Positions 27,234 through 40,805 of a stretch of DNA of 64,000 nucleotides are shown one piece after another. Under the pieces are notes generated by a model. That model was not told the origin of the DNA and searched no databases. It was given only the letters and a program-made list of their open reading frames with translations. Each line of letters begins with the position of its first letter. Position 1 is the stretch's first letter. The stretch is from Lonicera japonica (Eukaryota; Streptophyta; Magnoliopsida; Dipsacales; Caprifoliaceae). The stretch is from NCBI GenBank assembly GCA_021464415.1, contig CM038466.1:30100833-30164832 (forward strand). Reading direction: 5' to 3'. Made by a program: the position numbers and the translations under genes.

Positions 27234-28627
27234 CGTACAACAAGTGAGCTTGTTGTATGCAAGTACATTTCCTACGCGAGAACAAACTCTTTGTACTAAT
27301 CCGAGGAAACCGAGTCCTTCTCGAACTCCGATCTTCTTAAAAAATTTATAGGGTTTATAAGACTTCTATTTCCAATACATATACAAAAATCAGCATCATC
27401 CAATGGTTATAACTTGACTTGTCGTACAAATAAGTGATCTTATCTACAACAAGTACATTTCCTATGTGAAAACAAACTCTTCATACCGATCAGAGACAAA
27501 GGAGTCCTTCCCAAACACCAGTCGACATGAAAGTTTGACAAGATCTAGAAGACTTTTATTCCCAACACATATCCAAAAATCAGCATGATCCAACGGTGGG
27601 AAGGCTTTGCGATAAGCTCCAAAAGTCCTGGTTGCAATATCTTTTTTTGCTCTCTAAGCATTTTTCAACTATAAATAAACCCGCCCTTCCATTCATATTT
27701 TTCATCAACAATCAAGAGGATTCTGTGATATACACCAAAAGACCCCTTATTCTCTCTCTCCAAAGGGGCTCAGGTATAATTTTCTTTCTCATCTTTTATT
27801 TATTCATCAGTCTTATAATTCATATTCTTGTCTGCATAATTTATATCACTTGATAGCTTTTCAAAACTCTTTTTCAAATTATTTTTCACAACCAAAAGCG
27901 TATAACAAACCCTAATCCAAGTCCAAAATAGTTTTCTCACTTTCTTATTTTTCCAAAATCCCGAATTAGCGGCATTGTTATACGAAAGAATCGATAATCG
28001 CTATATATCCAATCTAACTCATAGATTGCGGTGTATATGTGATAAATACTCGATTATGAGATATTGCCATCTATACGGTTTAATTAATAAACTATGGTAT
28101 ACGATCAGCCAAGTCGCATCATATCACATCGAATCAATTTCTGAAATGCCCAATACTTTACAAAATTACTTGTTTCATTGCATCTATTATTGTCAAACTC
28201 TCTTTTTCAAATCACACACACACTTATTTTCAAAATCATGGGCGAATAAGAAAACACGTCATTTTCATCATATCCCCAAAATCCCAGTTTCTAAGAGAAG
28301 CATGAAAAGTTGTAAAGTAATAGCAATAGCATGCAAGAACAGAATTATAGCAATCGCATATCTTACTCAAGAGACTGAAAGGGCGAATTGGGTGCCTAAC
28401 ATCTTCCCAATTCATAACTTAATTCTCGAACCTTCGAATCAACTAGTTTCACATACTTTGTGTATAAGAGGATATTTAGTCCATAAACACATCACTTTTA
28501 CACAAAAAAAATTTATTTGTTTAATAAAACAAACTAGCGACTCTTATTCTTTTTAAAATTCGATTTTCAAAGCAACACGGAATCTCCACCCACAAGGACT
28601 TAGGTGTCGAGAACGCAGGTTCTCACA

Positions 28628-30425
28628 TAATGCAATTTGATGTTTGAATTGGTCATGTTTTATAATTATATTAACTTTAGTATTTTTGTAAAGAATGAAA
28701 GTATCAGTCTTAAATATTTTTAAAAGACAAAAAAGGCAATTCTATTGACATTATATTTGTGAGCACTAAATTCCAAATTGAAGAGGATTCATTAGAAATC
28801 GTTAAATAAATTTCTTATCTTCCCATTTTTAGTCCAATTTAAAGAGCCCAGAAACTATAAGCAAAATAGGCCCAAAGTTGGATAAAGAATTTTAAGCATC
28901 CATAATAGAAAGGATAGGTAGTATTTGAGCATCTACACCGGTCTAAATATGTAAAATAAGCAATATGTGTTGGTCCTTTTTAGAACAGGGATATGTATGT
29001 ATTTTTGTCAACTTTAATTAGTTTAATTTTTATAACAAGGGTGTGTAAGTATTTTTAGAACTTATATTTTTCTTGCTTTAGTGCATATATAATTAATCCA
29101 GTTTTAATAGTAAAAAATAAAGAAGTCCTTTTTTGCTCCATTTTTTTCTTGCTTCAATGCATATACAATTAGTCCAGTTGTAATAGTAAAAAACAATTTT
29201 TTATTATTTTTTATATCTTTCTATCAAACAAAGCTTTAATGTCACCCAAATTAGTTGTATTCGTATCATTACCCATAGTAAAGAGTATCTAAAATATCAA
29301 TACCCATAGTAGCATTTGTCATCTTCTCTTGAATTGTTTTCTTTTCTTTAATCTCCCTTTTACTTTTCTTATTGGTTATAACTACTATTTAAAATGTTTG
29401 AGATTTTAAAATCATATGCACCAGTTTAACAGCAAAGAAATTATTATTTGGTTAAAGTCCTCTAAGTAATCTTATTTCTCTAAAAATACATAAATATAAA
29501 ATGATTATTTTTTTTATATTCTTTTGAACGGGTGAATTCTCTAGAGAAGCCAAATATTTGTATTCTTTTTTATTTTATTGATTTCACCGTGCTAGGGTTT
29601 GATATCACTCAATAGTCTACCACAGGGTTGCATATTGATACTAATAAAAGATACCCATCGCTTTTACGTATTTTTAATTACTAGATCATCATGTATAATC
29701 TCAATTTGTATAAATTCATGTTTTTATAATAGAGTGTGTTAATCTTAATTCAAGTTTATTGATTTTGTATAAATTTATGAACTTTCTATCAAAGCTTTGT
29801 TTATGTTACTTCAATTTGTTTAAATTTATGTTATTAAAGCTTTGGTGATGTTATTTCAATTTGCACCTCAACAAATTCTCCATTTTGGATGCCTAAAAAT
29901 TTAACAATATATAGACATGTAAGAGTTTTATTTTTCGTTTAATATGTCATTTATATGGAAAAAATCAACCTTTCAATTAATAAATAAATTTTTCGTCTCA
30001 AAGGTTGATGCAGAACTAAAAGGGACAATCCGTGCTCTACTTCAACAAAATTTAAGCATTGTTATACGCGAGCAATCAGAAAATACTCCGAATTGTTAAA
30101 GATGTTAGAAATAAATCACTTCCACCCAACTAATCACTCTTTAACATTAATCAATCTTCTTCTTCTTCTTTAGGTCATAATCATCTTTTTCATATTTTTT
30201 AGATCATCTTCTTCTTATTCTTTCACATCTAGCTTATTATTTGCAATGGCAAAATGCACCATAATCCTTAAATTTGGAATTCAAATCTATAAATGATAAC
30301 ACAAAAGTTGTCATAAACAAATTTTGGGTATATATAAGTAAAAATTAACCAATTTACTCTATAAATGAAAACATGTTATTGACTTTTATTTATTAACATG
30401 GTAAATTCAAATAATGTAGAGCAAT
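28628..30425. other. Intergenic sequence, no gene seen
   Basis: AT-rich, with no coding exon recognised. It probably includes the 5' end of the following Helitron, whose TC terminus I could not place. A CTT repeat lies near 30153-30170. Confidence 0.45.
29067..29196. repeat. 77-bp tandem duplication
   Basis: Two copies start TTTTTCTTGCTT and contain GTGCATATATAATTAATCC or ATGCATATACAATTAGTCC, followed by CAGTT and TAATAGTAAAAAA. The period is 77 bases, with the second copy cut short at 29196. Confidence 0.75.
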
Positions 30426-33400
30426 AAAAGAAAGCACCCAGCAGATTACGTGGGCAAAGGAAAAGGGAAAGAAAACAAGTCTCCCTCCGTGCTTACCCCT
30501 CCTCTTGTGGTATGTTATTATACATATGTTATTATTTATTGTATTTTGTTACTTATTATTTGATCCAGATTATTATAACAACTAAAATTTCTGGGTGGAA
30601 TTATTTTTGTATTAGAACTATTTTTGTATTGGATAAAATAAATATCTGACAATTACCAGTTGTTATATACTTATTAATCTTTATTGTCTTCTTTTCAAGG
30701 TGAATGGTATCTCTAGATATGTTATAACAGCTCATGCAAGGAAGCTAAACAAATGTAACCCTAGGCAAAGTGCAGAACATTCACAACGCGAATAAGAGAA
30801 ACTAACAAAATTAAGTAAGGCAAGACTTTTTCCTCGTTTAAGTGAAAACAACATAGTATCCAAAAAGTCTAAGTTCAAAATGAATCTGCAGCCTATACAT
30901 TTTTCTATAGATCTTTTATCTACCAAAATAGGTCCACCAACAAATAATACAATATCTTGTGATCAATTTTCTGGGGATGTAATTGAAAGTTAGCCAAACT
31001 CTACCTCCGATACATTGTCTCAACATGATATAGACTTTGTGCAATCATTGCCGGATAACATAATGCTCTTGCAAACACCTGCTCATGTGGACCAACATAG
31101 GAGTTCCTCATTAGACGTGCTTTGTCACACAAAGTCTCAAAATCTACCCACATATGCGCAATCAATGCCGAATCTTCCTCATACAGTCCAAGATAACATA
31201 ATTTTCGATTTAATTAATCCTTCTATTTCAAGACATGATAGGTAATGTAAAGTTCAATTAAGTTATCATTTTCCATGCTATGTTATATTTTATTCTAATT
31301 TCGCGATAAAACTAAATAAATTTGTGGGCCAAATCCAATCTTTGAATGTCGAATTGATGATCCTTCTGCTTTTCCTGAAACTATAATTAAAAATAATGAG
31401 CCATCGGCAATGTTGTATCCATGTCATCACTATGTGGGTAAAATGGATAATGAGTGTCCATATGTAAAGCCTTGCATTGGGATCTTGAAAAGTTAAGTGT
31501 TTCCACTAACCACCGCTCTATTTACAGGACATGTTGCCTATCAGGGAAGATTCGATTGCCTAAGTTACTTACCCCTCCTCCAGAACTTCAAGCATTATAT
31601 GATGGTAATGATAGCCAATCTGTGTCATTTTGAACTAATACTCGAGCATATAATGCAGCTAATGCTTTTACGAATTTAGGGTTTAAATGGATGATAGAGA
31701 TTTCCCTGGTATTGGTAATATGCCTTTCACTATTCATGGACAATTACGCCATCGAAGAGGAACATTATTCCAATAGTCAAGTCAAGATCCAACCTATGCT
31801 CAGTTGTATATACATGATCCAATGTCAGCCCTAAACTTTTGTGCCAAAAGAAATCCTTGTTTGTGAAGAGAAGTTTTAAACATTATCCAAGATTGTCTTT
31901 ATCAGAATAATGTATTTGTTACGAAGTACCGAACAGTTGTTGATATTCTTAATCATATGACTCCTGAGGTTCAAGAATTACCCGCCTACCTACATTTTAG
32001 TGAGATAAAAAATCAACGTAGGTACAACCTAATAACAATAGATAAGATTGCACTAATTTTACAAGGAGTTGGAACTGAAGCCAGTGGCATGAGAGATATT
32101 ATTGTTCGTTACAAAGGGAGTGATGCATTAATGCAAATTAATGAGTGCAATCTAGCTTATTTGCCCTTGCATTATGTGTTGATGTTTCCTTATGGTGAGC
32201 TTGGATGGGAACCTGGTTTGAAGCAATGGGACCCTAGTCTAGGTGAATGGTCAAACACAAAACTTAGCGGATTTTAATTCTTTTGTTATCGTCTTTTTTA
32301 ATGCTTGGGAGAGTATTCAACGATCCTCTGAGGGCAAAAACTCTTTCAGGAATTCATTGTAGATGCATGGGCTGCAATTGACCAAAATCGTTTGAACTAT
32401 TGCTTACTAAATCAAGGCAAGCTTCGAGCTGAGATTTATAAAGGCCTTACTAATACTGCTGCAAATGGCCATGACCACGATCAAGTTGGAAAACGGTTTG
32501 TCTTTCCATCATTATTTATTGGTAGCCAAAGGCAGATGTTCGAGATTTTTTAAGATTCTATGGCGATTACTCGATACAACAAGCATCTAGATATTTTTCT
32601 AACTATGACTGCAAATCCTAAGTGGCCGAAAATCACTAAAGCTTTGCTATCAAAACAAGATGCTATCAATCAACTTAATTTGATTGCTCGAGTTTTTGAA
32701 TTGAAGAGGAATGCCCTTATGAGTGATATCGTGACTGAGAAATGTTTTGGGGAAAAAGTGGCCCACGCGTTTACTATTAAGTTTAAAAAATGAGGGTTAC
32801 CATATATGCACCTCCTTATATTTCTTTAAGGCAAAGATAAAATCAAGGCATGTGATCAAGTAAATAAATTTGAAGTGCCGAGTTCCCAAATGTAGTTAAA
32901 GATCCCACACTTTATCAAATAGTCAAACATTGTATAGTGCATGGCCCCTGTGGCGCTTGAAACCCAAGCGCACCATGTATGGAGTGAGGGAAGTGTACAA
33001 AGCATTACCCAAAAGGTTCGCAGAGGAAACAACGATGGACCAATACATTTATCCTATACATCGACGCTGCAATGATGGTTAAAAGCACAAGATCAGAGGG
33101 AGGCACGAAGTTGACAATAGGGATGTCGTACCTTATAATGCATATCTCTTTAAAAAGTTTAATTATCACATTAATGTCGAAGTATGTGCTGGTTTGAGAT
33201 GCAAAAAGTATATCAATAAGTATATTTATAAAGGTCACAACTGCGCTACGATTGTGTTAGGAAGGGTAAATGAGATTAAACATTATTTGGATGCACATTA
33301 CATTGGACCTCTAGAGGCTGCATGGCGGTTATTTGGCCACCATACGCATCAAGAGGTTTCGAATGTGCAGCGATTGGCACTGCACTTGCCTGGAATGCCT

Positions 33401-35616
33401 AATGTCATATATGATCCATCAGAACGATTGGATAATATTATTACAAAGGCTGCTATCGAAAGGACAACCGTTACTAACTTTTTTTCATGTTGTGCATTAG
33501 ATAAGCATTCACGAGATTATACGTATCAAGAGTTCTCGCAATATTTTGTTTGGAAAAAATCAGAAAAGATATGGAGACCAAGACAACGTGGGCATGCAAT
33601 CGGTCGGATGTATTTTGCGAGTTCAAATGAAAGTGAAAAAATTTTACTTACGACTATTACTAACTGTTGTGAAAGGACCTCAATTGTATGAATGGTTAAG
33701 AACAATCAACAATGTCTTGCACCCTCTTTTAAGGCCGCTTGCATTACAAGAAGACTTTTGGAAGACGATGATGAATGGATACAATGCCTCGCAGAGGCTG
33801 CAACAATGAGAAGTGGTGCACAATTAAAAAGTTTATTCTGCATTATCTTGACGCAATATTCTCCAAATAGTTCGGATGCTTTATGGAATCAATTATGGGT
33901 TCACATATGGAAAGATCTTTCTTACAAGATTCGTATAATGTATCATATTCCTAACCCTAGCAACTTATAGATTGAAGATTATGGTTTGTATCTCCTAAAT
34001 CAGTTGCTTCAGGAATCAAGCACATGTTTAAAATACTACACGCCTATGCCATTACCAACTGGATCATGGAGTACAATAGTGGGAAACAGGCTCATATGGG
34101 AACACATAAAGATGCAAATGAATGTAGTTCATGAAAATGTAGACCTTAATGTTAACAGGCTCAGCATTGGGCAACGAGCTGCATATGACGCAATCATTTC
34201 TCCTGCTCTTGGTAATGAAGGGACTATTTTTTTCTTGAATGTGGGTGCAGGCGCTGGAAAAACTTTTTTATATAATACAATGGCCTCAAAATGCAGAAGT
34301 TTGGGGCATATTGTCGTAGTTGTTGCCTCATCTAGTATTGCTTCGCTACTGTTGGTTAGGGGTCGGACAACTCATTCAACTTTTAAGATTCCATTCGATC
34401 TCCTTGAGAACTTTTCATGCGGCTTTAATAAGCAATCTCTGTAAGCAGAATTGTTTAGGTAAACAAAATTGATTATTTGGGGTAAGGTACCAATGCAACA
34501 TAGATATTGTGTTGAATATGTGGACTGGTCATTACAAGATATTTGTGGTAATCAGAAGTCTTTTAGTGGTATTACTGTTATTTTAAGTGGAGATTTTAGA
34601 CAAATTTTACCAGTTGTGCCAAGAGGAGTCCGTGAAGTAATTTTTTCGACCTTACTTTGACGGTCCGTGTTGTGGCTTCAAGTGCGTGTTTTGACATTGA
34701 CTGAGAATATGCGCCTAAATTCAGCAGAATATGGCCAAACTATTTGGGCCAATTACTTAATAGAAGTACATTTATTTACAGTACTATTCAGAGTAATCCA
34801 TTTATATAGTTTTTTATACTTGCACTTTAACAATGTCGTTTCTTCTAGATTGGGTCCAACCCAAATGAGATTGTATAACTTCCAACATCGATCACTAGGT
34901 GTTGAAGCTTACTTGATTTGATATCAACTATTTACTCGTTGTCGAATGATGCAAGTACTGTAACACCGGCATTTTTTAATGAATAAACCATACTTTTCGC
35001 GCAAAATAACGATGTAAGTGATATCAATAAAAAAGATCTAAATTTTTTTCCAAGAGAGATATTCACTTATTTGGTTGTGGACAAGATATGTGAAGACGAA
35101 GGTATGGAACATTCTATTTCAAATCGCTATCCTAATGAGTTTTTAAACTGACTCAATCCAACAGGATTGCCTCCCTTTCAGCTTGACTTAAAAGTGGGTC
35201 GTCCAATAATGTTATTATGGAATATCGCACCCAATGATGGTCTTTGTAATGGTACGAGACTGATTATTGAAAGGTGTAGTACTTTTGTAATTTAGGCTAA
35301 GATTTTAACAGGAGATAAATTTGGCAACTTAATATTCATTCGAAGAATTTCTTTGACTCCATCATCTACGGAATTGCCCATCAAATTTACACGTTGCCAG
35401 TTTCCCGTTCGATTAGCATATGCTATGACCATTAACAAATCTCAAAGTCAATCGGTTAAATTTGTCGGCCTTAATTTATGAACCCTTGTATTTAGCCATG
35501 GCCAATTGTATGTGGTGTTGTCAAGGTGTACAAGCTCTAATGGTATTAACATTCTTTTATCGCCCGAAGATATAATTAGAACCACAAATATCGTCTATCT
35601 TAAAGTTTTGTTATGA
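30426..35616 (+). pseudogene. Helitron Rep-helicase pseudogene
   Basis: Exon 1 (about 30426-30508) is basic (KRKHPADYVGKGKGKENK). A GTATGT donor follows, and exon 2 starts after TTTTCAAG at 30700. The Helitron_like_N region includes LPLHYVLMFPYGELGWEPG (about 32161-32218) and DIFLTMTANPKWPKI (32589-32633). The first His of the catalytic HUH motif is replaced (GLPYMHLL, near 32796). The Tyr pair motif KKYINKYIYKG (33201-33233) is kept. The helicase shows Walker A GAGAGKTF (about 34246-34269), [32 protein letters not shown] and [10 protein letters not shown], a PIF1-like order. At least ten stops or frameshifts interrupt it. Confidence 0.87.
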
Positions 35617-36229
35617 TGCGTCATATGCATGGTATACTACCTGTGAGGTTTTATCTTTAGATCATTTTTTAATGTTAATATTCTATAAAATTATGCTTGA
35701 AAATTACTTTGAACTCATATCAATATTTGTAGGATTGGGATGATGTGGTTGCGGAGTTCAAGAGGATCAACAATACAGATAGGCGAGGCTAGAAAATACA
35801 TAATCGGGTAAGTTAAGCGGATAAATGTAAATATTATATTACTTTATTTTTTTTATACCCGTCCCGAAATTGTATTAATAAGCTTAGTCATACAAAATAA
35901 TTGTAGCTACAATTATACAACACCACTACTCACCACTTTTTATACCTTAAGCTTGGAATACCTATTCTATCTAACTGTATTCAAGAAGACTTAATACTAG
36001 CTCGATCTATCTTAAAAATATTGTATTAATCAAATTTTTTTTTCAAATGTGTTGTAGATTTTCATATGCACTGGTGCACGATGGCCAAGCTATGTAGACA
36101 TAGAGACCTCAACATTTTGTAGGCTAATGCTGAGAATGCTCAAGGAGAAGGATATTAGCCGATGATTGATGATTTGGCTACTTTTTTTTGTATATAATTT
36201 TGGATATACTTTTTTTGTGAATGCTTTTG

Positions 36230-36375
36230 TATCCAAAAATATTATGGTAGTTTTTTTTATATTGCGGTCATATACTCAGGCAACCTTTTTTGTATATTAG
36301 GATCACATATTCAAGTCACATACTCAAGTAAACTTTTTTGTATACTGTGGTCACATATTCAAGCAATAAGGGGTC
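36230..36375. repeat. Short tandem repeats near the Helitron 3' end
   Basis: About three diverged copies of a unit of some 45 bases with TTTTTTGTATA and GGTCACATATTCAAG occur in the Helitron 3' untranslated part. Confidence 0.65.
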
Positions 36376-36570
36376 AATTCTTTTCAAGCATACAAGAAGA
36401 TTTTTTTTTATTTTTTTTTGGTCACTTACTTTGGTATTAGGTATACCATAGTTTCATGCCCGCAGTTTCTTTATTTGTTTAAATGTTTTTAAATATGTTT
36501 TTATTTTGTTCAATTAATACTTATTAATAATAATAATTTCACCGTCCCGGACAGCATGGGTATACCCTAG

Positions 36571-37779
36571 TATATATATATTGTTTGAAGCTAAGGGTTA
36601 TAAATATATTTACGTGGTTCCTGCGGTTGTTCTTTTATTTCTTTTTCGTTAGTTTGTTTAATTTACATATAAAGATTGATCTGACCATATAATTGCTTTT
36701 AATTGAATATATATATATATATATATGAGTTTACTTTGACAGTAACCTTTATTGAATGTATATATATATTAATTATTGGTTTAGTTAAATGGATCTAGTA
36801 TGTTTATTAAATGTTTTATTGTGTGGGACATGTATACTCTTTATTTGTAGAATAATTCTTTATTTTAAAATATTAATGTTTATTATTTATGCAAATAATA
36901 GACATTATTTTCTCTCGATATTTGTGTGGTTATTATTTATGCATTTAATAATCAGCCCAAAGAAAAGTTATTATTTGGCAGAATGATAAACACACGTGCA
37001 AGAATAAATATGTGATAATTATCAGATTTTCATGTGAGCAACAAGTGAGTCCAAAGAAAGGCTTATTGTTTGACAGAAATTATTACCAACATTTGATTCT
37101 TGTGCAGTGAGTACCTATTACAGTCTCGTTCGAGCTCATAAGCCTGCAGACTGCAAGTAAACCAAAAATTGCAGTACACATCAATGTGGGAAATATAAGG
37201 TTTGTGTTTTGCAAATCTTATCAATACGAAAAATCTATTTTCAGATCATAAGAATGCGAAGCACAAATCGTCTGATATTTAAAATAGATGAATTGAAACA
37301 ATAAGTTGCCAAAGAAACCTATATCGCGTAAATTTGTTTATTTTGGAATATTAAAATGTGTATGTTTATTTTTTATGCGAATAATAATCGACTCAAAAGA
37401 AGATTATTGTTTGGCCGAATATCATGTACACCTGTGATAATAAATATGATATGACAATATAATAAAGTTTTCCATATGAATAATACGTCGGCCCAAAGGA
37501 AGTCGTATAACTTAACAGGATTTGTCATATATATTCGATTACGGCATTGAGAGGGCCAATTACAAGTTGATATTTCTGTCCAAATACTAAATATCAATAT
37601 TGTGCTAAATATCTTGTGATTGGGACCCACTATTGATAATTTGGATAATTGTGTCATTCATATATATTGTTTGTTAATATGTTATGATATGTATATTAAT
37701 TGTAAGTTTATAATTTTTTTTATAATTTGTTCTATATTCAGTTTTTAGTTAGACTTTATATATATATATATCTGCCAAC
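36571..37779 (+). mobile_element. Ty1-copia leader or LTR-derived sequence
   Basis: No protein is encoded. Repeated blocks with CCAAAGAAAGGCTTATTG or CCCAAAGGAAGTCGTATAAC and TTTGGCAGAAT or TTTGGCCGAAT recur near 36955, 37050, 37390 and 37495. They resemble the repetitive leader of one plant copia lineage, and they lead directly into gag. LTR borders could not be set. TTGGTATCGGTGC at 37786-37798 may be a diverged primer-binding site. Confidence 0.45.
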
Positions 37780-40620
37780 ATGAATTTGGTATCGGTGCTG
37801 AACTGCATAAATTTTAAGAATTGAAAATAAAACTTTGTGATTACGTCCGCCTTTTGATCATAAAATGTTATATTCCAAAAAAAATCGGGCTTTATGAGGA
37901 AAATGCTACTTAGTTCCTTGAAGAAATTAAAAAAACGTTATACTAAAAACGAAAAGACTGAAACAAGTATCGTTTTGACTACTCTTGTTTCAATAAAGTA
38001 TAAGGAAAAGGGAATATAAGGGAAGTACATTATAGAAATGTCTAATATTGTTTTCAAACTAAAAGCACTTAAGTTAAGGCTGTCTAATGACTTACTCGTG
38101 CATCCAGTTCTTTATTTATCTTCTTGCACAATATAGTTTAGTTTACAGAAAGTTATAATACTCATAAGGATAAATGAGCTCATATCTCATGGTGTCCAAA
38201 AAAAAGAAAATATTTAGCAATAAAAGACATAAAGTATTTATCTAGCAAACACTTCTAAATAACAAGAAAAGAATAAAGGATAAAGGTTGAGAAACTGCAG
38301 TCAGAACAACACTAATGTAATTTGTAAAAGAAATATGATAAAGAATTTGTCATTTACTTTTGCAAGAAGGATAAACATGGTAACGTTCCAAATACACCAC
38401 TTGGCATGTAAAGTAAGATATACTTCTCATTAAGGTTTGTTCGGTAGTTAGTTTAACTTGTGTGTACATGTGATTACTTGGTGAGTAGATTCTAGTAATA
38501 CTGCTCACATAAGTGTGTTTAGAGGTTATATGTGGAGCCGAAAGCCAATTAATGATGAAAGATACATCTATCAAGGCGGTGGCGAACCAATTACAGTTGA
38601 GGTTTTAAGGAATGTTAGGTCATCATTAAAGACTGATTACTTTTTGGATTTGAGATAGACTTATATGGTACTGTCATTTAGATGCAATTTATATTTTCAT
38701 TTGGACAAATACGGTTATTCTTGTTCATTTGAAAATAATAAAGTTAGTCTTTTTCAAGATTCAAATATTTTGCTACTAGTTCTTTAATTGATAATGTATA
38801 TACGGATATTATCACCTCATGTAATGAAAGCTTGTAAATTGATTCACGTGATACAGTGCGTAAATTAACTGATAAGAATTCTTCCATGTTATGACACAAG
38901 CATTTGGTATGAATATCTAAACAGAGAATTAAGAGATTTATGGAATTCTTAAAACTCCTTGATTTAACAAATTTTAAAATATGTATTAAATATGAAAAGG
39001 GAAAATGGACAAACATAAGGAAATTAGGTACCATAAGGAGTTCAAATGTCTTAGAACTAATTCATGCGGATATCTAAGAATTATTCTCTACGGTCTCTTG
39101 GAATGGTTAACATTATTTTATTATATTCATGACAATTATTAAGGGTTTTTATATTTAATTAATGAGAAGTTACAATTCTTAGACATTGTTATGGCTTTCA
39201 CAGTCGACATTGAAAATCAAGTAGGTAAAAAAATTAAAGCCGTAAAATCTGATCGTGGTGGTGAATACTACGTTAGATATAATGGATAAGGTAAACAATG
39301 TTTTGGACCTTTGTAAAAATTTTAAAGAAATATGGAATGATCTTATAATATACCATGCCAGGCAAACCTAGTATGAACAGCGTTGCTGAGAGATAAAACA
39401 AAAGCTTAAGGATATGATAAAGAGCATGATTAATTATTCTTCTCTGCCATAATGACTCTAGGAATAAACACTTAAGGCTGCGGCATATCAAAGTAGTAGC
39501 TAAAATAAGTTGTCCAGCTGTAGTAAGGCCATAAAGAAAAGAAACTTGACTCAAAATAATTATCTGCTACTTTGTTAGATACACTGAAAAATCGAAAGAT
39601 TATAAATTTTATGATCCCTCGAATAAATCCTTTATTAAAATGAAAAATGCCAAATTTCTTGAGGTTATTGAGTTTGAAGGGAAAAATAAAGTTAGAAACA
39701 TTGTATTTGAGGAGGAATTAATTCAAAGTCTAAGTATTGCTATTGACAATGATTAGGAACAAATTTCTGACATTGTTTTAGATGTAAATTAGGATTATCA
39801 AAACAAAGTTGAAAAACTTCCTAAATAGCAAACTCAACAACCTCAAGAAGAAGTGCCAATAAGGAGATTCATTAAAGAAGAGAAAAATGCTTATTGTATT
39901 TCTCCAGTTTTATCAAAAGACTATTTTTGGTTAAATAGCACTTATGGCTCATTTTGATTTAGAACTGTATCAGATGGATATAAAGATTGCGTCCTTAAAT
40001 GACAAAATGTATAAGACAATATGTGTGGTGCAACTAGAAAACTCTGAATTAGGAAACTCAAAGAATATGATTTGCAAATTAAAAAAAAATCCATCTATGG
40101 CCTTAAGGAAGTTTTCCATCAATGGTATCACAAACTTCATCAAGACATTATCTCATATAGTTTTAAGCTAGATTCAGTTCATGATTGTGTATATCGTAAG
40201 TTCAGTGGGAGCAAGATTACCTTCTTGATATTTTATGTTAATAATATCTCTTTTGTATTAGAAATACAGATACATCGATATTATTGTTGGGTATCTTAGG
40301 ATTATCATGAAAGAGATATATCGAAAGAGTTCTTACCAAATTTAGCATGAAAAATTGTCATACAAGAGCTACTCCCATTGTTAAATGAGACAATTTTTGT
40401 CTCAGCCAGTGCTCTAGAATAAGGTTGAAAAGAAAAACATTCAAAAGATTTATTATGCATCAGTTGTAGGGAGTTTAATATATCATCAAGTATGTACGCA
40501 TCTGGATTTAGCGTTCATAGTAAGGATATTTGGTAGATATTTAAAGAACCCTAAGATAAACTTTCAAAAACCAGCTAATTAAAGGGTTATAGGGTATTTA
40601 AAGAGAACAAATGACTATGG
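37780..40620 (+). pseudogene. Ty1-copia polyprotein pseudogene
   Basis: Domain order gag, protease, integrase, RT, RNase H identifies Ty1-copia. In gag, KNEKTETSIVLTTLVSIKYK, GNIRE and SKLKALKLRLSNDLLVH are readable (37950-38110). A CCHC remnant starts FCKKDKHG near 38360. The protease-region remnant has SRKPINDERYIYQGG near 38535-38580. Integrase shows LELIHADI, VKSDRGGEYY (39246-39275) and a MPGKPSMN-like stretch. RT shows KKSIYGLKEVFHQWYHKLHQ (40083-40142), DCVYRKFSGSKITFLIFYV and a VNN where VDD is expected. RNase H has YYASVVGSLIYHQVCTHLDL (about 40450). There are many stops and frameshifts. Confidence 0.85.
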
Positions 40621-40779
40621 GTATGTGTACATATAATTCGCTTGTACGTACATATAAAGACATGGAAATAGAGAGAAGCGTGAATAACAAAGCATGAAAT
40701 TGGTATTGAAAGGGAGAAAAGTGATCATTGGCCATTCTCAATTGCAAAGAATAATGGAAAACTGAACCTGTATAAGAAG

Positions 40780-40805
40780 CGAGGGAAGGGGGAGGGGAAA
40801 GAAAC
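40780..40805 (+). other. Possible polypurine tract of the copia element
   Basis: GAGGGAAGGGGGAGGGGAAAG is a purine-only run about 160 bases past the RNase H remnant, where a polypurine tract would prime plus-strand DNA. No 3' LTR matching the upstream region was found after it. Confidence 0.4.

Larger units (their letters stand above)
25440..28627 (+). mobile_element. LTR of a retrotransposon, with another LTR nested in its U3
   Basis: The host LTR is read as 25440(?)-25698 plus 27239-28627. A TATA box (TATAAATA, 27670-27677) is followed by a long R-U5 with the phrase GGGTGCCTAACATCTTCCC (about 28390) and the end GCAGGTTCTCACA at 28627. The U3 holds about three copies of a 190-base repeat (parts at 25570-25698, 27239-27420 and 27421-27597), recognised by CATATCCAAAAATCAGCATG and TTGACTTGTCGTAC. 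No primer-binding site follows 28627, so it is a 3' or solo LTR. The left border is not defined. Confidence 0.65.
30426..36570 (+). mobile_element. Decayed autonomous Helitron
   Basis: This rolling-circle transposon encodes a Rep-helicase on the plus strand. The 3' end is assigned to CTAG at 36567-36570 followed by T. Before it lies a degraded stem (CCGT, then GCATGGGTATACCC), consistent with the Helitron hairpin and CTRR terminus inserted in an AT target. The 5' TC terminus was not found, so the left limit is simply where coding similarity begins. Many stops and frameshifts show it is inactive. Confidence 0.8.

Noticed and set aside
27975..28556. 193-codon open frame
   Set aside because: It lies within the R-U5 part of an LTR and overlaps its conserved GGGTGCCTAAC phrase. 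Its composition is not protein-like.
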